From contig NZ_SLVP01000006.1 of assembly GCF_004345425.1 (NCBI RefSeq), positions 178,143 through 242,142 of the forward strand: 64,000 nucleotides of DNA, written 5' to 3'. Position 1 is the stretch's first letter; every line of letters starts with the position of its first letter. The notes under the pieces are model-generated. The model saw only the letters and a program-made list of their open reading frames with translations. It ran no database searches and was not told the DNA's origin. The stretch is from Paenibacillus sp. BK033 (GTDB lineage Bacteria; Bacillota; Bacilli; Paenibacillales; Paenibacillaceae). A program made the translations under genes and the position numbers. Shown here in pieces: positions 8,765-18,950 of the stretch.

Positions 8765-10357
8765 TCATTTCGCCATTGCTTTGTAGGCTTCCGTGCGTTC
8801 TTTGACAATGGCATCGCCGCCGCTTGCCATATAATCTTTAAGGAGATCTTCGTAAACCTTGTCGAAGTCTGCAGGTTTGGCCATAATGCTTTTCACGATA
8901 AGCTGATCATATTTGTCTCTCAGCGCCGGCATATATTTGTTTTCCGCTTCGATCGGCGTGGTGAAGTTGGCATAACGGGTCGTGTCGGTCAGCGACATTT
9001 TGTAAGCGTCGATCACACTCTTCCGGAATGGCTCTGGCACGGCAGCCGCGGCCGCGGCCCAGTTTTTCTCGTTGCTGCCGAAATCCTCGCCCTGCGTAAT
9101 CATGGCCATATCCGCCGAATTAAACATCCGCTTGCTGGTTTCGTCCGATTGTACGCGCTGAGGCAAACCGTCCACCATCGTATAATCTTCGCCTTCGATG
9201 CCGTTCATCAGCGTTAAGAGCACATCCGGCTGAGCCATCCAGTCCAGATATTTGATGGCTTCAACGCCGCGTTTGCTGGAAGCCGGAACCATCAGGAAGA
9301 AGCCTGTAGGATCATATTCCGGCTTCAAGTGCTTGCCGGCATTGTTGGTGTAAGGGTCAACAGGAACCAGATTCGCACCCGGAACGTTTTGCGTCAGTAC
9401 CTTGGCGATGCCGGGATTGTCCGCGTAGGCATTGCCCAAGTTATCGCTGTACATGCCGACTTTTCCGTTCATGACATCCTGGAAGACCTGTTTTTCATCT
9501 TTATCAAGCGCAAAGTCGGGACTGACGAGGCCTTCATTGTAGAGCTTGTTCAAAAACTTCACGGCGTCCTTATGTCCAGGCAGCAGCAGCGGATAACCGA
9601 GATTTTCCGACAGGGTGTAGCGCTGCTCGTCCGTAAGGCCGTCCTGAATAAATGACCAGACGATCGGTTCAAGGGAGGCCGGCGTCAGAGACAAGCCGAG
9701 AGGAATCACTTTACCGCCCGTTTGTCCCGGATCTTTTTCTTTAAAAGCCTTCAGCGTTTCATACACCTGCTCCGTGGTTTGGGGCATCGGCAGGCCAAGC
9801 TTGTCCAGCCAATCCTTGCGGATCAGGTTTTCGTATTTGCCCGTGTTGACGCGGCGTCCGGGAATCGAATATTGCACCCCGTCAACCTTGCCGACGTCCA
9901 GCGCGTCTCCCAAATACGTTTTAAGGTTCGGACCATATTGGTCGATAAGCGAATCGAGCGGAAGCAGACCGCCATCCTTGGCGTAACCATAAGGCGTCAG
10001 TACGTTGGTGCTGGCGAATACGATATCCGGCGCGTCGCCGCTAGTCATCATGACATTGACTTTGTCGGAGGCATCGTTGCGCGGAATCGGAACAAACTCC
10101 ACTTTAATATGGTTGGGATCGCCGAAATTTTTTTGAGCGTAGTCCGTCCAATAGTTATCCGTAGCTGTGTACCCCGCGGGAGCATTCCCGCGGTCGAAAA
10201 TGCCGACCTTTAAGGTTACCTGCTTACCCGTATCTGCCTTGCCCGCATCCGCGGACGCCGCGCCATCAGCTTCGTTTCCGCTTCCGGACGAACATCCGCC
10301 CAAAAAGCCGATAGCCATGGCGGCCAACAACGCGTAGCTCAACGCTCTTTTTCTCAT
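8765..10357 (-). CDS. Extracellular solute-binding lipoprotein (LipO type)
   Basis: A 530-aa substrate-capture lipoprotein of the importer. I place the start at the ATG at 10357 rather than upstream in-frame codons, because it gives a textbook lipoprotein signal (MRKRALSYALLA..., lipobox LGGC, Cys22) and has GAGGTG eleven bases upstream. A Ser/Gly/Ala/Asp-rich linker follows, then a family-1-like binding fold (GYTATDNYW, GDAPDIVFAS, GKVGMYSDNLG). First gene of the structural operon, with its own promoter at 10401-10430 and separated from the upstream regulator by a terminator. The ligand is unknown. Confidence 0.93.
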   Translation of the reverse strand: MRKRALSYALLAAMAIGFLGGCSSGSGNEADGAASADAGKADTGKQVTLKVGIFDRGNAPAGYTATDNYWTDYAQKNFGDPNHIKVEFVPIPRNDASDKVNVMMTSGDAPDIVFASTNVLTPYGYAKDGGLLPLDSLIDQYGPNLKTYLGDALDVGKVDGVQYSIPGRRVNTGKYENLIRKDWLDKLGLPMPQTTEQVYETLKAFKEKDPGQTGGKVIPLGLSLTPASLEPIVWSFIQDGLTDEQRYTLSENLGYPLLLPGHKDAVKFLNKLYNEGLVSPDFALDKDEKQVFQDVMNGKVGMYSDNLGNAYADNPGIAKVLTQNVPGANLVPVDPYTNNAGKHLKPEYDPTGFFLMVPASSKRGVEAIKYLDWMAQPDVLLTLMNGIEGEDYTMVDGLPQRVQSDETSKRMFNSADMAMITQGEDFGSNEKNWAAAAAAVPEPFRKSVIDAYKMSLTDTTRYANFTTPIEAENKYMPALRDKYDQLIVKSIMAKPADFDKVYEDLLKDYMASGGDAIVKERTEAYKAMAK

Positions 10358-10400
10358 AAACCTTTTTTCACCTCGCCATAAAATTTGGAGTTGCAATTCC

Positions 10401-10430
10401 GTTATAGCCTGAGTGGGTGAAGCGAGACAA
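10401..10430 (-). promoter_or_regulatory. Candidate promoter of the cluster 1 transport operon
   Basis: On the minus strand TTGTCT (10425-10430) and TATAAC (10401-10406) are 18 bp apart, between the regulator's terminator and the lipoprotein start at 10357. Confidence 0.5.
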
Positions 10431-10451
10431 TTTACAAGTTTCCGCGGCCTA

Positions 10452-10488
10452 TACAAAAGAGCAGAAATGGCGCCCGCGAGGCGCCATT
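10452..10488 (-). terminator. Intrinsic terminator of the AraC-type regulator gene
   Basis: Perfect inverted repeat AATGGCGCC / GGCGCCATT (10466-10474 and 10480-10488, loop CGCGA). On the minus strand it is followed by TTTCTGCTCTTTT. It separates the regulator transcript from the transport operon. Confidence 0.75.
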
Positions 10489-10525
10489 GGAGCAAATAAA
10501 CCTTATTCAGACAGCATGCAAAAAG

Positions 10526-12805
10526 CTATACGCGGCCGGACTGAAGGGCATTTGGCTTATTTATGGGGCCAGCCTGACTCTCCGCGTTCCGCATCAGCTT
10601 GCGGTAATCGCCGGGAGACAAGCCAACCATTTTCTTGAATATTCTTCCAAAAGAAATGACGTGCTCATAGCCAACCAGCCGCGAAATTTCGTTTATCGAA
10701 TCGTTGGTTTCCCGCAGCAGTTTTTGCGCTTGATCTACCCGCAGCCCAATTAGAAAATCGACGAACTTAACCCCGAATTTTTCCTTGAACAATTGGCTGG
10801 CGTATTTCCCGTTAATGCCGAAGCGGTCGCTTATGGATTTCAGGGACAGATCAAAGTCGTTGAAATGGTCTTCAATATATTGTCTGACCTCGTATATCAG
10901 GTGATCTTTGCTTCTGGACTCCAGCATAACGTTGTATTGCTCGTAAAGCTGATCAAGCAGCCCGCTGAACAACATCCGGATTTCAGGGGTTTCCTCCATT
11001 TCTTTGAGCGCTTCGCTCATCCGGGGATAAATAACCATATGCCAATATTCATTGACCGTTGGCGAGGTATCCTCCATCTCCCGTGCGAAGCGGTGCGTCA
11101 GATAATTGAAGAGGAGCTGCATTTCTTCGTTCTTCAGCAATTGGTCCTCCAGAAGATCGAAGATCCGGGAAAAATCGTTTTTCCATTCCAGCTGCTGAAT
11201 CCGGAAATGGTGAACTAAATCCTCTACCCGCTTGAAATAAAGCGGGTTAACGGATTCCTCCCGGTCCCTTATGTCCGGATATACGAGAATCCGATTGCTG
11301 CCTGCGGTCATTTTATATTGCAGGGCGGTCAGGGCTTCGCCAAAAGACTCTTTAATTTGCGGCAGCTCCGGTACCGGGGAACCGACACCCATAGTGGTAG
11401 TAAACACTAGTTCGCTTTCGGAACGGATCCGGAGCAGCTCGAGGGCATGAACCACGGTTTGCAGCGGCTCATCAAGCCCTTCAGGTCCGTGCTCCGGATC
11501 CGGGGAAACGTCAATCAGCAGGGTCAGCCTGTCGGCTGAAATCCAATGATAAGCGACGGTTCGGGCCTGTAAATTCGGCCACTCCGCTGCCAGCTTTTCC
11601 AGCCGCTGCTTGGAATCGAGCATGTTCTGACGATTCTTGCGCATCAAAGGGACGTATTTATCGATTTCCAAAATGACGATGACCAGGCTGCCATTGTTCG
11701 GAAGATCAAACAAGGAAAAATAGTTTTGCCATTCCTCGGCCGGGACGACGTTCTCGTAATCCTGCAGCTCGATGAAAAATTGCCTTCGTCTGTACTGCAA
11801 GTTCTCGGCTTCCTGAAGATCAATTTGATTCATCCGGATCAGCATATCGTCGAAAGCCTGCTCCAGAATGGCAAACTCATCGTCGCCGGAGGTTTTAAGC
11901 TCCTGGCGGTAGGAAGAAACCCTCGTCATCATATGCTCGATGGGCCGATAACTTCTTCGGGTAACATACAGAATCACCGCTACGATGGCAGCCAGGGTTA
12001 ATACAATGATGGTCAAGGGATACAAGGACAACAAGGCAGCTTGTCCGAGTAAGTGCTCGCCGGATATCCCGCTCGAAAAAGTCCAACCCGTATAATTGGA
12101 GTAGATCCGGGTCGACAGCTTGGTAGAGCCGTTGTCAGGCCCGGTTGAATAAATGGGCAGCCCCTGGTCATCCGAAATGTTCATGAAGCTGCGGGAATGG
12201 GTTCTGAGATTGTCGGCAGCAGCCAGCAGCAGGTCGGCCTTTACATTCAAGATGATCCAACCCTCGGATCCTATTTTTTGGGTCATGGATATAATTCGCT
12301 CGGGAGGATCGATTAAAGGAAATTCGCTATAAGTCCGGAGGGACGACCACCGGGAGGCAGGGGGATTGTTTTGCAATTCTAGGATGAAACGATTGTCCTT
12401 AAACCGGGAAAGGCTCGTGATGTAACCACCCGTCAGCACTTCCTGGTCCTTGCTTCGGAAGAAATACACGGAATGAATCAAGGGGTTGTTGCGAATGTTG
12501 TCTATCTCGTTGGAAGCGTTATAGTTGATCAGTTTTGCTGCACCGTCGCCTCCGTCATTGTTAAAAAAATCGTTGATTGCTTGGTTTTTGACTATCTGCC
12601 CGGCTAATGACCGTTCTAAATTCTTTAAGGACGTCGTCATACTGTCGACCACATGGCTGGCATACTCGCTGTTTGACTTCCTAGTATCCCGAATCAGATC
12701 GCTGTATGTGACGGCGTATGTGATGCAGATAATCGCAGCTCCAAAGCTGCACAGGATGGCCAAATGGGAATAAAGCATTTGTTTCAACCATTTTTTATTT
12801 CGCAT
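10526..12805 (-). CDS. Membrane-anchored AraC-family sensor-regulator
   Basis: A 759-aa one-component regulator: two transmembrane helices (about 7-30 and 265-290) bracket an extracellular Cache-like sensor. After a HAMP-like segment and a long cytoplasmic linker comes an AraC/XylS DNA-binding domain at the C-terminus (DLSLKSISDRFGINGKYASQLFKEKFG ... VGYEHVISFGRIFKK, last ~100 residues). The ATG at 12805 is preferred over the in-frame GTG at 12829, because GGAAGGA lies ten bases before the ATG. Sits directly upstream of the importer genes, which is typical for regulators that sense extracellular glycans and activate the adjacent uptake operon. Confidence 0.9.
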   Translation of the reverse strand: MRNKKWLKQMLYSHLAILCSFGAAIICITYAVTYSDLIRDTRKSNSEYASHVVDSMTTSLKNLERSLAGQIVKNQAINDFFNNDGGDGAAKLINYNASNEIDNIRNNPLIHSVYFFRSKDQEVLTGGYITSLSRFKDNRFILELQNNPPASRWSSLRTYSEFPLIDPPERIISMTQKIGSEGWIILNVKADLLLAAADNLRTHSRSFMNISDDQGLPIYSTGPDNGSTKLSTRIYSNYTGWTFSSGISGEHLLGQAALLSLYPLTIIVLTLAAIVAVILYVTRRSYRPIEHMMTRVSSYRQELKTSGDDEFAILEQAFDDMLIRMNQIDLQEAENLQYRRRQFFIELQDYENVVPAEEWQNYFSLFDLPNNGSLVIVILEIDKYVPLMRKNRQNMLDSKQRLEKLAAEWPNLQARTVAYHWISADRLTLLIDVSPDPEHGPEGLDEPLQTVVHALELLRIRSESELVFTTTMGVGSPVPELPQIKESFGEALTALQYKMTAGSNRILVYPDIRDREESVNPLYFKRVEDLVHHFRIQQLEWKNDFSRIFDLLEDQLLKNEEMQLLFNYLTHRFAREMEDTSPTVNEYWHMVIYPRMSEALKEMEETPEIRMLFSGLLDQLYEQYNVMLESRSKDHLIYEVRQYIEDHFNDFDLSLKSISDRFGINGKYASQLFKEKFGVKFVDFLIGLRVDQAQKLLRETNDSINEISRLVGYEHVISFGRIFKKMVGLSPGDYRKLMRNAESQAGPINKPNALQSGRV

Positions 12806-13110
12806 CTCAATCAAATCCTTCCGTAACACGTTGAGTAGTTTTTCTCGTATTGGGTTGGATAAAGCCTGTTTTTGTCCATGTTACTCGCCCTGTGTTATCG
12901 CAGTGTTTCGGACAGGCAAAGAGATGAGGAAGCGGCTTGCCGATTCCCGCTGGCAGATTTTTTCGAAACTTGCGGTAATAACGGGATCGGAGGGGGGATC
13001 AGCGGGTTTTACTCCTTCCCAAAGATCGGTTTTTGTTAAATTTTTTTTTTGCATGTATAAATGAAAGGGGTGTCCCAAAGCCGATGGCTGAGGTGACACC
13101 CCTATCCTTT
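12806..13110. other. 305-bp gap between two minus-strand regulators
   Basis: Contains the ribosome-binding site of the upstream-transcribed sensor-regulator, a run of ten T at 13041-13050, and the terminator at 13056-13103. No further gene or riboswitch-like fold was seen. Confidence 0.6.
13056..13103 (-). terminator. Terminator of the AraC regulator at 13111
   Basis: AGGGGTGTC (13066-13074) pairs with GACACCCCT (13095-13103), with a small inner AGCC/GGCT hairpin. On the minus strand the stem is followed by TTTCATTT. Confidence 0.6.
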
Positions 13111-14340
13111 CTACAGAGTAGCCCGGTAATGCTTCGGCGTCATTCCCGCGTGCTTCTTGAACACTTTGATGAAATGCGCCTGATCGTAGAAGCCAAGGCG
13201 GGACCCAATCGAGGAGATGGTATCTCCGGTCATTTGGAGCAGCTTTTTGGCCTCTTCGATTCTTTCTTTTTGAACATAGCAAGCGATGGTTTGGCCGGTT
13301 TCTTTTTTGAACAGATGCATTAAGTAGCCGCTATTCAGCCCCGATACGGCCGCCAGCTTGTCTACCGTGATCTCTTCGTAGAGATGGGTGTAGATGTATT
13401 CCCGGCAAGCCTTGACGGGCCTAGACAGAATAGGGTTCCGGCTGTGTTTGACCCTTTCCGCAAAATCCAGCAGCGCGCCCTCCATGGCAGCCTTCACCGT
13501 CTGGATGTCATGAAGCTCCTCAATTTGCTGAATGTACAAATCGCTCAGCATGTAAGCTTGTTCCTCGTATAAGCCTCCTTCAATAGCTGCCCGCATCCCT
13601 AGCGCGATACCGCAAATCGCCAGGTTTTTGAGACTGCGGATATGACTGCGTTTGGATAAGACGCCGGCTTCCTCATAAGAAAATTCGGCTAGTTTGATGA
13701 TCAGCCCTGCCGGGTCTCCAACCCGAATGAAATTAAAAAACTTCCGTTCCTCCATCATGCTTTGGTGAAAGATAAGCGACTCCCGGCGGGCGGATATGTT
13801 CCGTTCGACATCCCTTTTGAAAGCTTGCGGCTGCGCGTACTTGAAGCTGTATTCAAGCACGTCGGTAATTTCCAGCGTCTCTTGATTCACGAGCAGGTTG
13901 GTGAGCACGCAGGTATGAAGCAGACGCATCCTATTGACCGTGGGCAAGCTTTCCCAATAAGCGGTCCAGTTGGGCTTGTCCCGGTATGGGATCCGATAAT
14001 CGTTCAGCTGCTTGGCCCTATGCTCTTCCGGGGGGAGCTTCTCGATGGAGGGGCCAACGATAATAAAAGCCTTGCTTTCGGCTTCATGCTTAACGGGGAT
14101 AATGATGAACTGCTCCCAAAAGTTGGTTGTTCGGATCGAAGGATATTCCGCTTCCGGCGTGAGAAGCGATTGAGCCAGCCCTTCGAGATCGGGAAATAGG
14201 GGGCTTAACGGAATGCCTGCTGCGGCAGCTGCGTCTATGAAAGGCTGCTTGTTCTGGGCGTAAAAAACGGGAAGGCAGCAGCTCTCCTGAATCAGCTTGC
14301 ATAGTTGAGAAAGATTGCGTGAATAAATGGCCTGCTCCAC
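13111..14340 (-). CDS. AraC-family transcriptional regulator
   Basis: A 409-aa cytoplasmic regulator. Residues about 300-409 form an AraC/XylS double helix-turn-helix domain (ITVDKLAAVSGLNSGYLMHLFKKETG and SSIGSRLGFYDQAHFIKVFKKHAG, ending MTPKHYRATL). The N-terminal two thirds show no membrane segment or cupin motif I recognise; the arrangement recalls other Paenibacillus regulators with a sensory N-terminus. Divergently transcribed from the GH3 gene at 14455 over a 114-bp shared control region, so regulation of cluster 2 is the simplest inference. Confidence 0.88.
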   Translation of the reverse strand: MEQAIYSRNLSQLCKLIQESCCLPVFYAQNKQPFIDAAAAAGIPLSPLFPDLEGLAQSLLTPEAEYPSIRTTNFWEQFIIIPVKHEAESKAFIIVGPSIEKLPPEEHRAKQLNDYRIPYRDKPNWTAYWESLPTVNRMRLLHTCVLTNLLVNQETLEITDVLEYSFKYAQPQAFKRDVERNISARRESLIFHQSMMEERKFFNFIRVGDPAGLIIKLAEFSYEEAGVLSKRSHIRSLKNLAICGIALGMRAAIEGGLYEEQAYMLSDLYIQQIEELHDIQTVKAAMEGALLDFAERVKHSRNPILSRPVKACREYIYTHLYEEITVDKLAAVSGLNSGYLMHLFKKETGQTIACYVQKERIEEAKKLLQMTGDTISSIGSRLGFYDQAHFIKVFKKHAGMTPKHYRATL

Positions 14341-14390
14341 GTTATACCCACCTCAGAATGGTACAATTTTTCTGACTATTATACCATAAA

Positions 14391-14404
14391 AGTAAGCGCA
14401 TTCA
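14391..14404. promoter_or_regulatory. Possible weak catabolite-responsive element
   Basis: AGTAAGCGCATTCA matches 12 of 14 positions of the CcpA cre consensus TGWAANCGNTNWCA and lies between the divergent AraC and GH3 genes. Two mismatches make this tentative. Confidence 0.3.
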
Positions 14405-14454
14405 TGCGAAAATGAAGGCGAGAACGGTGAAGATTCTTTTAAGGGGGATTTTAG

Positions 14455-16737
14455 ATGAAGCGCGATATTCAGGCACTACTTGCCGAGATGACACTGGAAG
14501 AGAAAGCGGGCATGTGCTCGGGTCTCGATTTTTGGCGGCTTAAAGGCGTGGAGCGTTTAGGCATTCCAAGCATTATGGTTACGGACGGACCGCATGGACT
14601 ACGCAAGCAGCAAGGCGGAACGGATCATCTTGGCATTTTCGAGAGCGTGCCGGCGACCTGCTTCCCGTCTGCCGCCGGGATGGCAAGCTCTTGGGACCGC
14701 GAGCTGATCGGAAAAGTCGGCGAGGCGCTTGGCGAGGAATGCCAGGCGGAGAATGTCGCCGTTCTGCTTGGACCCGGAGCCAATATTAAACGCTCGCCGC
14801 TATGCGGACGCAACTTCGAATATTTTTCCGAGGATCCTTATTTGTCCTCCGAGATGGCGGCCAGCCATATTAACGGCGTGCAAAGCCAAGGGGTCGGCAC
14901 TTCGCTGAAGCATTTCGCCGTTAACAACCAGGAGCACCGCCGGATGGGCGTGGATGCGGTTGTGGATGAGCGTACGCTGCGCGAAATATACTTGGCCAGC
15001 TTTGAAGGCGCGGTACGCAAGGCTCAGCCTTGGACCGTCATGAGCGCTTATAACAAGGTGAACGGTACGTATGCTTCCGAGAATCCATACTTGCTTACGG
15101 ATATTTTGAAGGATGAATGGGGCCATGAGGGCCTTGTCGTGACGGATTGGGGAGCGAACAATAACCGCGTGGACGGCCTCGCTGCCGGTCAAGAGCTGGA
15201 GATGCCGTCAAGCGGCGGCGTTAACGACCGCAAAATCGTTGCGGCCGTCCAAAGCGGCCAGCTGTCCGAAGAGGTGCTCGACCGAGCGGTTGAACGGATT
15301 TTGAACCTTATCTTCAAGAGCGTGGATAACCGGAAGCCGGAGGCCGATTACGACCGTGCGGAGCATCATGCCCTTGCCCGGAAGGTTGCCGGGGAAACGA
15401 TGGTGCTGCTGAAAAACGAACAAAGCCTGCTCCCGCTGCAGCAAAACCGTAAATTGGCCGTTATTGGCGCATTCGCGCAAAAGCCAAGATACCAAGGCGG
15501 CGGCAGCTCCCATATTAGGCCAACACAGATTGATGTGCCGCTAGAGGAAATTCAAAGGCTTGCGGGCGATGCCGCTTCCGTTGCGTACGCGCAAGGCTAT
15601 CCTGTTGATAGAGACGATACCGACGAGAGTATGCTGGAGCAGGCAATCGAAGCGGCCAAAGCCGCCGATGCCGCCGTCATTTTTGCGGGATTGCCGGACC
15701 GTTATGAATCCGAAGGCTATGACCGCAAGCACCTGCGGATGCCCGCCAATCAAAATCAGCTTATCGAGGCGATTGCCGCCGTGCAAAGCAACGTGGTGGT
15801 TGTTCTGCTGTGCGGTTCCCCGGTTGAAATGCCTTGGATTGGCCACGCGGGGGCGGTGCTTAAAGCTTATTTGGGCGGCCAAGCCGTTGGCGGCGCGATT
15901 GCGGATGTCTTGTTCGGCATTGTAAATCCAAGCGGCAAGCTGGCCGAGACGTTCCCGGTCAAGCTGAGCGACAACCCTTCGTTCCTGTTCTTCCCCGGCG
16001 AAGGCAATCGCGTGGAATACCGGGAGGGGATTTTCGTCGGGTACCGCTATTACGATACGAAGCAGGTAAAGCCGCTGTTCCCGTTTGGACACGGGCTTAG
16101 CTATACGTCGTTTGCGTATTCCAACCTCTTGCTGAGCCGTAAGGAAATGCGGGACACGGATACCCTGGAGGTACAGGTAACCGTGCAGAATACCGGCACC
16201 CGGGCGGGGAAAGAAATCGTGCAGCTGTATGTACGGGATGTGGAGAGCACCGTCATGCGTCCAACGAAAGAGCTGAAAGGATTCGCAAAGGTCGACTTGC
16301 AGCCAGGCGAGGCAACAACGGTAACGTTGACGCTGGACAAACGCTCCTTCGCCTATTACAACGTGCTGCTTAAAGACTGGCATGTCGAATCGGGCCAATA
16401 TGAAATCCTGATCGGGCGTTCCTCCGAGGATATTGCGCTGAGCGATACGCTTATCGTCGAGTCTACCGTTAAAGTAAAAACGAAAGTCGAACGCAGCACG
16501 CTGCTCGCCGACCTGATGAGCGATCCCGATCGGGCGCCGGTTGTGCAAGGGCTTATTCAGAGCTTCCAGTCCGGCATGGGCGCTTCGATGGACAGCGACG
16601 CGCTGGGCGAAGGCATGGGCGAGATGTTTGCCGAGATGATGAAATACATGCCGCTGCGTGCGATGGTCTCTTTCAGCCAAGGCGCTTTTACCGACGAGAT
16701 GCTGGATGGACTCCTGGCACAGCTTAATCAGCTCTAA
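14455..16737 (+). CDS. GH3 family beta-glucosidase-like glycoside hydrolase
   Basis: A 760-aa cytoplasmic enzyme expected to release terminal beta-linked sugars from imported oligosaccharides. The N-terminal TIM-like barrel has [12 protein letters not shown] (about 162) and nucleophile Asp231 in VVTDWGA. The alpha/beta sandwich domain follows ([17 protein letters not shown] ... GGGSSHIRP), with likely acid/base Glu in the YESEGYDR region, then a fibronectin-III-like domain ([21 protein letters not shown]) and a ~90-residue acidic C-terminal tail. No signal peptide. Start has TAAGGGGGA upstream. First gene of the plus-strand cluster; linkage specificity cannot be read from sequence. Confidence 0.93.
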   Translation: MKRDIQALLAEMTLEEKAGMCSGLDFWRLKGVERLGIPSIMVTDGPHGLRKQQGGTDHLGIFESVPATCFPSAAGMASSWDRELIGKVGEALGEECQAENVAVLLGPGANIKRSPLCGRNFEYFSEDPYLSSEMAASHINGVQSQGVGTSLKHFAVNNQEHRRMGVDAVVDERTLREIYLASFEGAVRKAQPWTVMSAYNKVNGTYASENPYLLTDILKDEWGHEGLVVTDWGANNNRVDGLAAGQELEMPSSGGVNDRKIVAAVQSGQLSEEVLDRAVERILNLIFKSVDNRKPEADYDRAEHHALARKVAGETMVLLKNEQSLLPLQQNRKLAVIGAFAQKPRYQGGGSSHIRPTQIDVPLEEIQRLAGDAASVAYAQGYPVDRDDTDESMLEQAIEAAKAADAAVIFAGLPDRYESEGYDRKHLRMPANQNQLIEAIAAVQSNVVVVLLCGSPVEMPWIGHAGAVLKAYLGGQAVGGAIADVLFGIVNPSGKLAETFPVKLSDNPSFLFFPGEGNRVEYREGIFVGYRYYDTKQVKPLFPFGHGLSYTSFAYSNLLLSRKEMRDTDTLEVQVTVQNTGTRAGKEIVQLYVRDVESTVMRPTKELKGFAKVDLQPGEATTVTLTLDKRSFAYYNVLLKDWHVESGQYEILIGRSSEDIALSDTLIVESTVKVKTKVERSTLLADLMSDPDRAPVVQGLIQSFQSGMGASMDSDALGEGMGEMFAEMMKYMPLRAMVSFSQGAFTDEMLDGLLAQLNQL

Positions 16738-16853
16738 TTATCCCAATGTGCGGAAATTTAAAAGAATGATGTCGGTTACGCGAAAGAGAGATCGCCACTA
16801 GTTCGTTATGATACAGATGAACGATAAATTCTTTTGAGGAGGCCGGCTAGGAA

Positions 16854-17723
16854 ATGACGATCAAAGCGGGCATTAATATTTTTTCGGTGTATAGGGAGCT
16901 TGGCGAGGATTACTTTGGCACTTTGCGAAAGGTTGCGGAAGCAGGGTATGAGAATATCGAGCTGATCGGCTTCAACATGAAGGCCTTCACGCGATATATC
17001 GACGAGATTCCGATGGAGTCGCTGCGGGACAAATGCCGGGAGCTTGGCCTTACCGCCATAGCGGTTCACGAAGGCGCACAACCGGGGGCAGATCTGCTGG
17101 CGAATGATTGGGATGGCCTGATGAGCTATTACGGCGGTATCGGCTGCGAACGTATTGTGCTGCCTTCCGTCTGGATCTCCAATCGGGAGGATACGCTTAG
17201 AGCCGCGGAACAAATGAACCGGATTGGCAAAAAAATGAAGGATAACGGCTTCCAGTTCTATCTGCACAACCATGCCCATGAATTCAAATCCGTCGGCGAC
17301 GAAACGCTGTTTGATGTTCTGCTGGAAAATACCGATCCTTCCTATTTGAAATTCGAGGTCGATATGGCATGGGTGATGCGCGCGGGACTCGATCCCGTTG
17401 CCGTCCTCCGGAAGCTTGGAGAGCGCTGCGATATCGTTCACCAGAAGGATTTGGCTCACGAGCTTAAGGGCCAGCTAAATATATTGGAGGCGGCAGAGCG
17501 GGAAGGCGACAATATGCAGAGTCCGTTCGAGGCTTATCAGAAATATGTAGGCCCTCAGGATTTCGTTGATCTTGGCACCGGCCGATTCGATTTCGCAGCC
17601 GTTTACGAGCAGATCCGTTCCATGGGACATGTGCGTTACGCTTTGGTGGAGAACGAGGGAGAATCCGCCGATAAGTTCGCCAGCATCCGCCAGGATTTAG
17701 AGATGATCAGAAAGTACTTATAA
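16854..17723 (+). CDS. Sugar phosphate isomerase/epimerase (TIM barrel)
   Basis: A 289-aa xylose-isomerase-like TIM barrel. Metal-ligand segments visible are IELIGFN, YLHNHAHEF, KFEVDMAWV, IVHQKDLAH and YALVENEGE, the standard Glu/His/Asp/Glu set. Followed 20 bp later by a Gfo/Idh oxidoreductase with an AGGAGG ribosome-binding site, a pairing common in pathways that oxidise then isomerise or cleave a sugar. Start is supported by GAGGAGG upstream. Function within the superfamily is inferred. Confidence 0.9.
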   Translation: MTIKAGINIFSVYRELGEDYFGTLRKVAEAGYENIELIGFNMKAFTRYIDEIPMESLRDKCRELGLTAIAVHEGAQPGADLLANDWDGLMSYYGGIGCERIVLPSVWISNREDTLRAAEQMNRIGKKMKDNGFQFYLHNHAHEFKSVGDETLFDVLLENTDPSYLKFEVDMAWVMRAGLDPVAVLRKLGERCDIVHQKDLAHELKGQLNILEAAEREGDNMQSPFEAYQKYVGPQDFVDLGTGRFDFAAVYEQIRSMGHVRYALVENEGESADKFASIRQDLEMIRKYL

Positions 17724-17743
17724 GAACAGGAGGTGGATTCTAA

Positions 17744-18844
17744 ATGACAAACCAAAAATTAAGAATCGGCATCATCGGCTGCGGCGGTATCGCCGTCCAA
17801 AAGCATATGCCGTCGCTGGCCAAGCTGCCGCATTTGGGAGAAATGGTCGCGTTCTGCGATATCGTGGAGGAGCGCGCGCAAAAGGCGGCCAAGGACTTTG
17901 GCGGGGAGAACGCCAAGGTTTATACCGACTACAAGGAGCTGCTGAAGGATAGCTCTATCGATGTTGTACATGTACTCACGCCTAACCTGCAGCACTCCTA
18001 TATTAGCGTGGATGCGCTGGAAGCGGGCAAGCATGTCATGTGCGAGAAGCCGATGGCGATTAACTCCGCAGAAGCGAAGAAAATGGTCGATGCCGCGGAG
18101 CGGACGGGCAAGAAGCTGACAATCGGCTATCAGAACCGGTTCCGCAACGATTCACAGGCCCTTTATAAAGCTTGCCGCGAAGGCGAGCTTGGCGATATCT
18201 ATGTGGCCAAAGCGCATGCCGTCCGCAGACGCGGGGTTCCGACATGGGGCGTATTTCTCGACAAGGAGCAGCAAGGCGGCGGGCCATTGATCGATTTGGG
18301 CACCCATGCGCTGGATTTGGCGTTATGGTTCATGGACAACTATAAGCCCGTATCCGTATCCGGCTCCGTGTTCCATAAGATGGCGGATAAATACGAAGGC
18401 AATATGCTTGGCCCTTGGGACCCGGAAAGCTATAAGGTCGAGGACTCCGCTTTTGGTTTTATTAAAATGGAAAACGGCGCCACCATCTTTCTGGAGTCGG
18501 CCTGGGCGTTAAATACAACGGATTCGAGAGAAGCGATGACAACGCTTTGCGGCACGGAGGGCGGAGCGGAGATGAGAGCAAGCTCCGTCATGGGCAAGTC
18601 GGATGTGAACTTCAACAGCGTGAAGCATGGGCAGCTGGTGGAAACGAAGCCGTCCGTCAGCGGAGGTATTGCCTATTTCGGTCCCGGAGCCGAAGAGGAC
18701 GGCGTGAAGGAAGCGAGACAATGGCTGGAGTGTATTCTGAATGACACGGAGCCGCTTGTGAAGCCTGAACAGGCTTACGTGGTGACGCAAATCTTAGAAG
18801 CGATTTATAAATCGGCTGAAACAGGAAAAGTCGTAGAGTTCTAA
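17744..18844 (+). CDS. Gfo/Idh/MocA family NAD(P)-dependent oxidoreductase
   Basis: A 366-aa oxidoreductase with GIIGCGGIA, CEKPM and GGGPLIDLGTHALDL motifs. It is a near relative of the cluster 1 protein at 4224-5306: many blocks are identical, including RRRGVPTWGVFLDK and LCGTEGGA. Likely oxidises the sugar handled by the TIM-barrel enzyme encoded just upstream. Ends the first transcript of cluster 2, with a terminator beginning 17 bp after the stop. Confidence 0.93.
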   Translation: MTNQKLRIGIIGCGGIAVQKHMPSLAKLPHLGEMVAFCDIVEERAQKAAKDFGGENAKVYTDYKELLKDSSIDVVHVLTPNLQHSYISVDALEAGKHVMCEKPMAINSAEAKKMVDAAERTGKKLTIGYQNRFRNDSQALYKACREGELGDIYVAKAHAVRRRGVPTWGVFLDKEQQGGGPLIDLGTHALDLALWFMDNYKPVSVSGSVFHKMADKYEGNMLGPWDPESYKVEDSAFGFIKMENGATIFLESAWALNTTDSREAMTTLCGTEGGAEMRASSVMGKSDVNFNSVKHGQLVETKPSVSGGIAYFGPGAEEDGVKEARQWLECILNDTEPLVKPEQAYVVTQILEAIYKSAETGKVVEF

Positions 18845-18860
18845 TCAACCTCCCGTTCCT

Positions 18861-18898
18861 GGAACCTTCCATTATACGGGAAGGTTCCTTTGTTTTTT
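18861..18898 (+). terminator. Intrinsic terminator
   Basis: GGAACCTTCC pairs with GGAAGGTTCC (loop ATTATACG) and is followed by TTTGTTTTTT. It separates the GH3-isomerase-oxidoreductase unit from the sensor kinase. Confidence 0.88.
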
Positions 18899-18950
18899 AC
18901 TAGACTTGTTTATGCTTACACTCCAGAGGCGTAAGGGGGATGAATACCGC

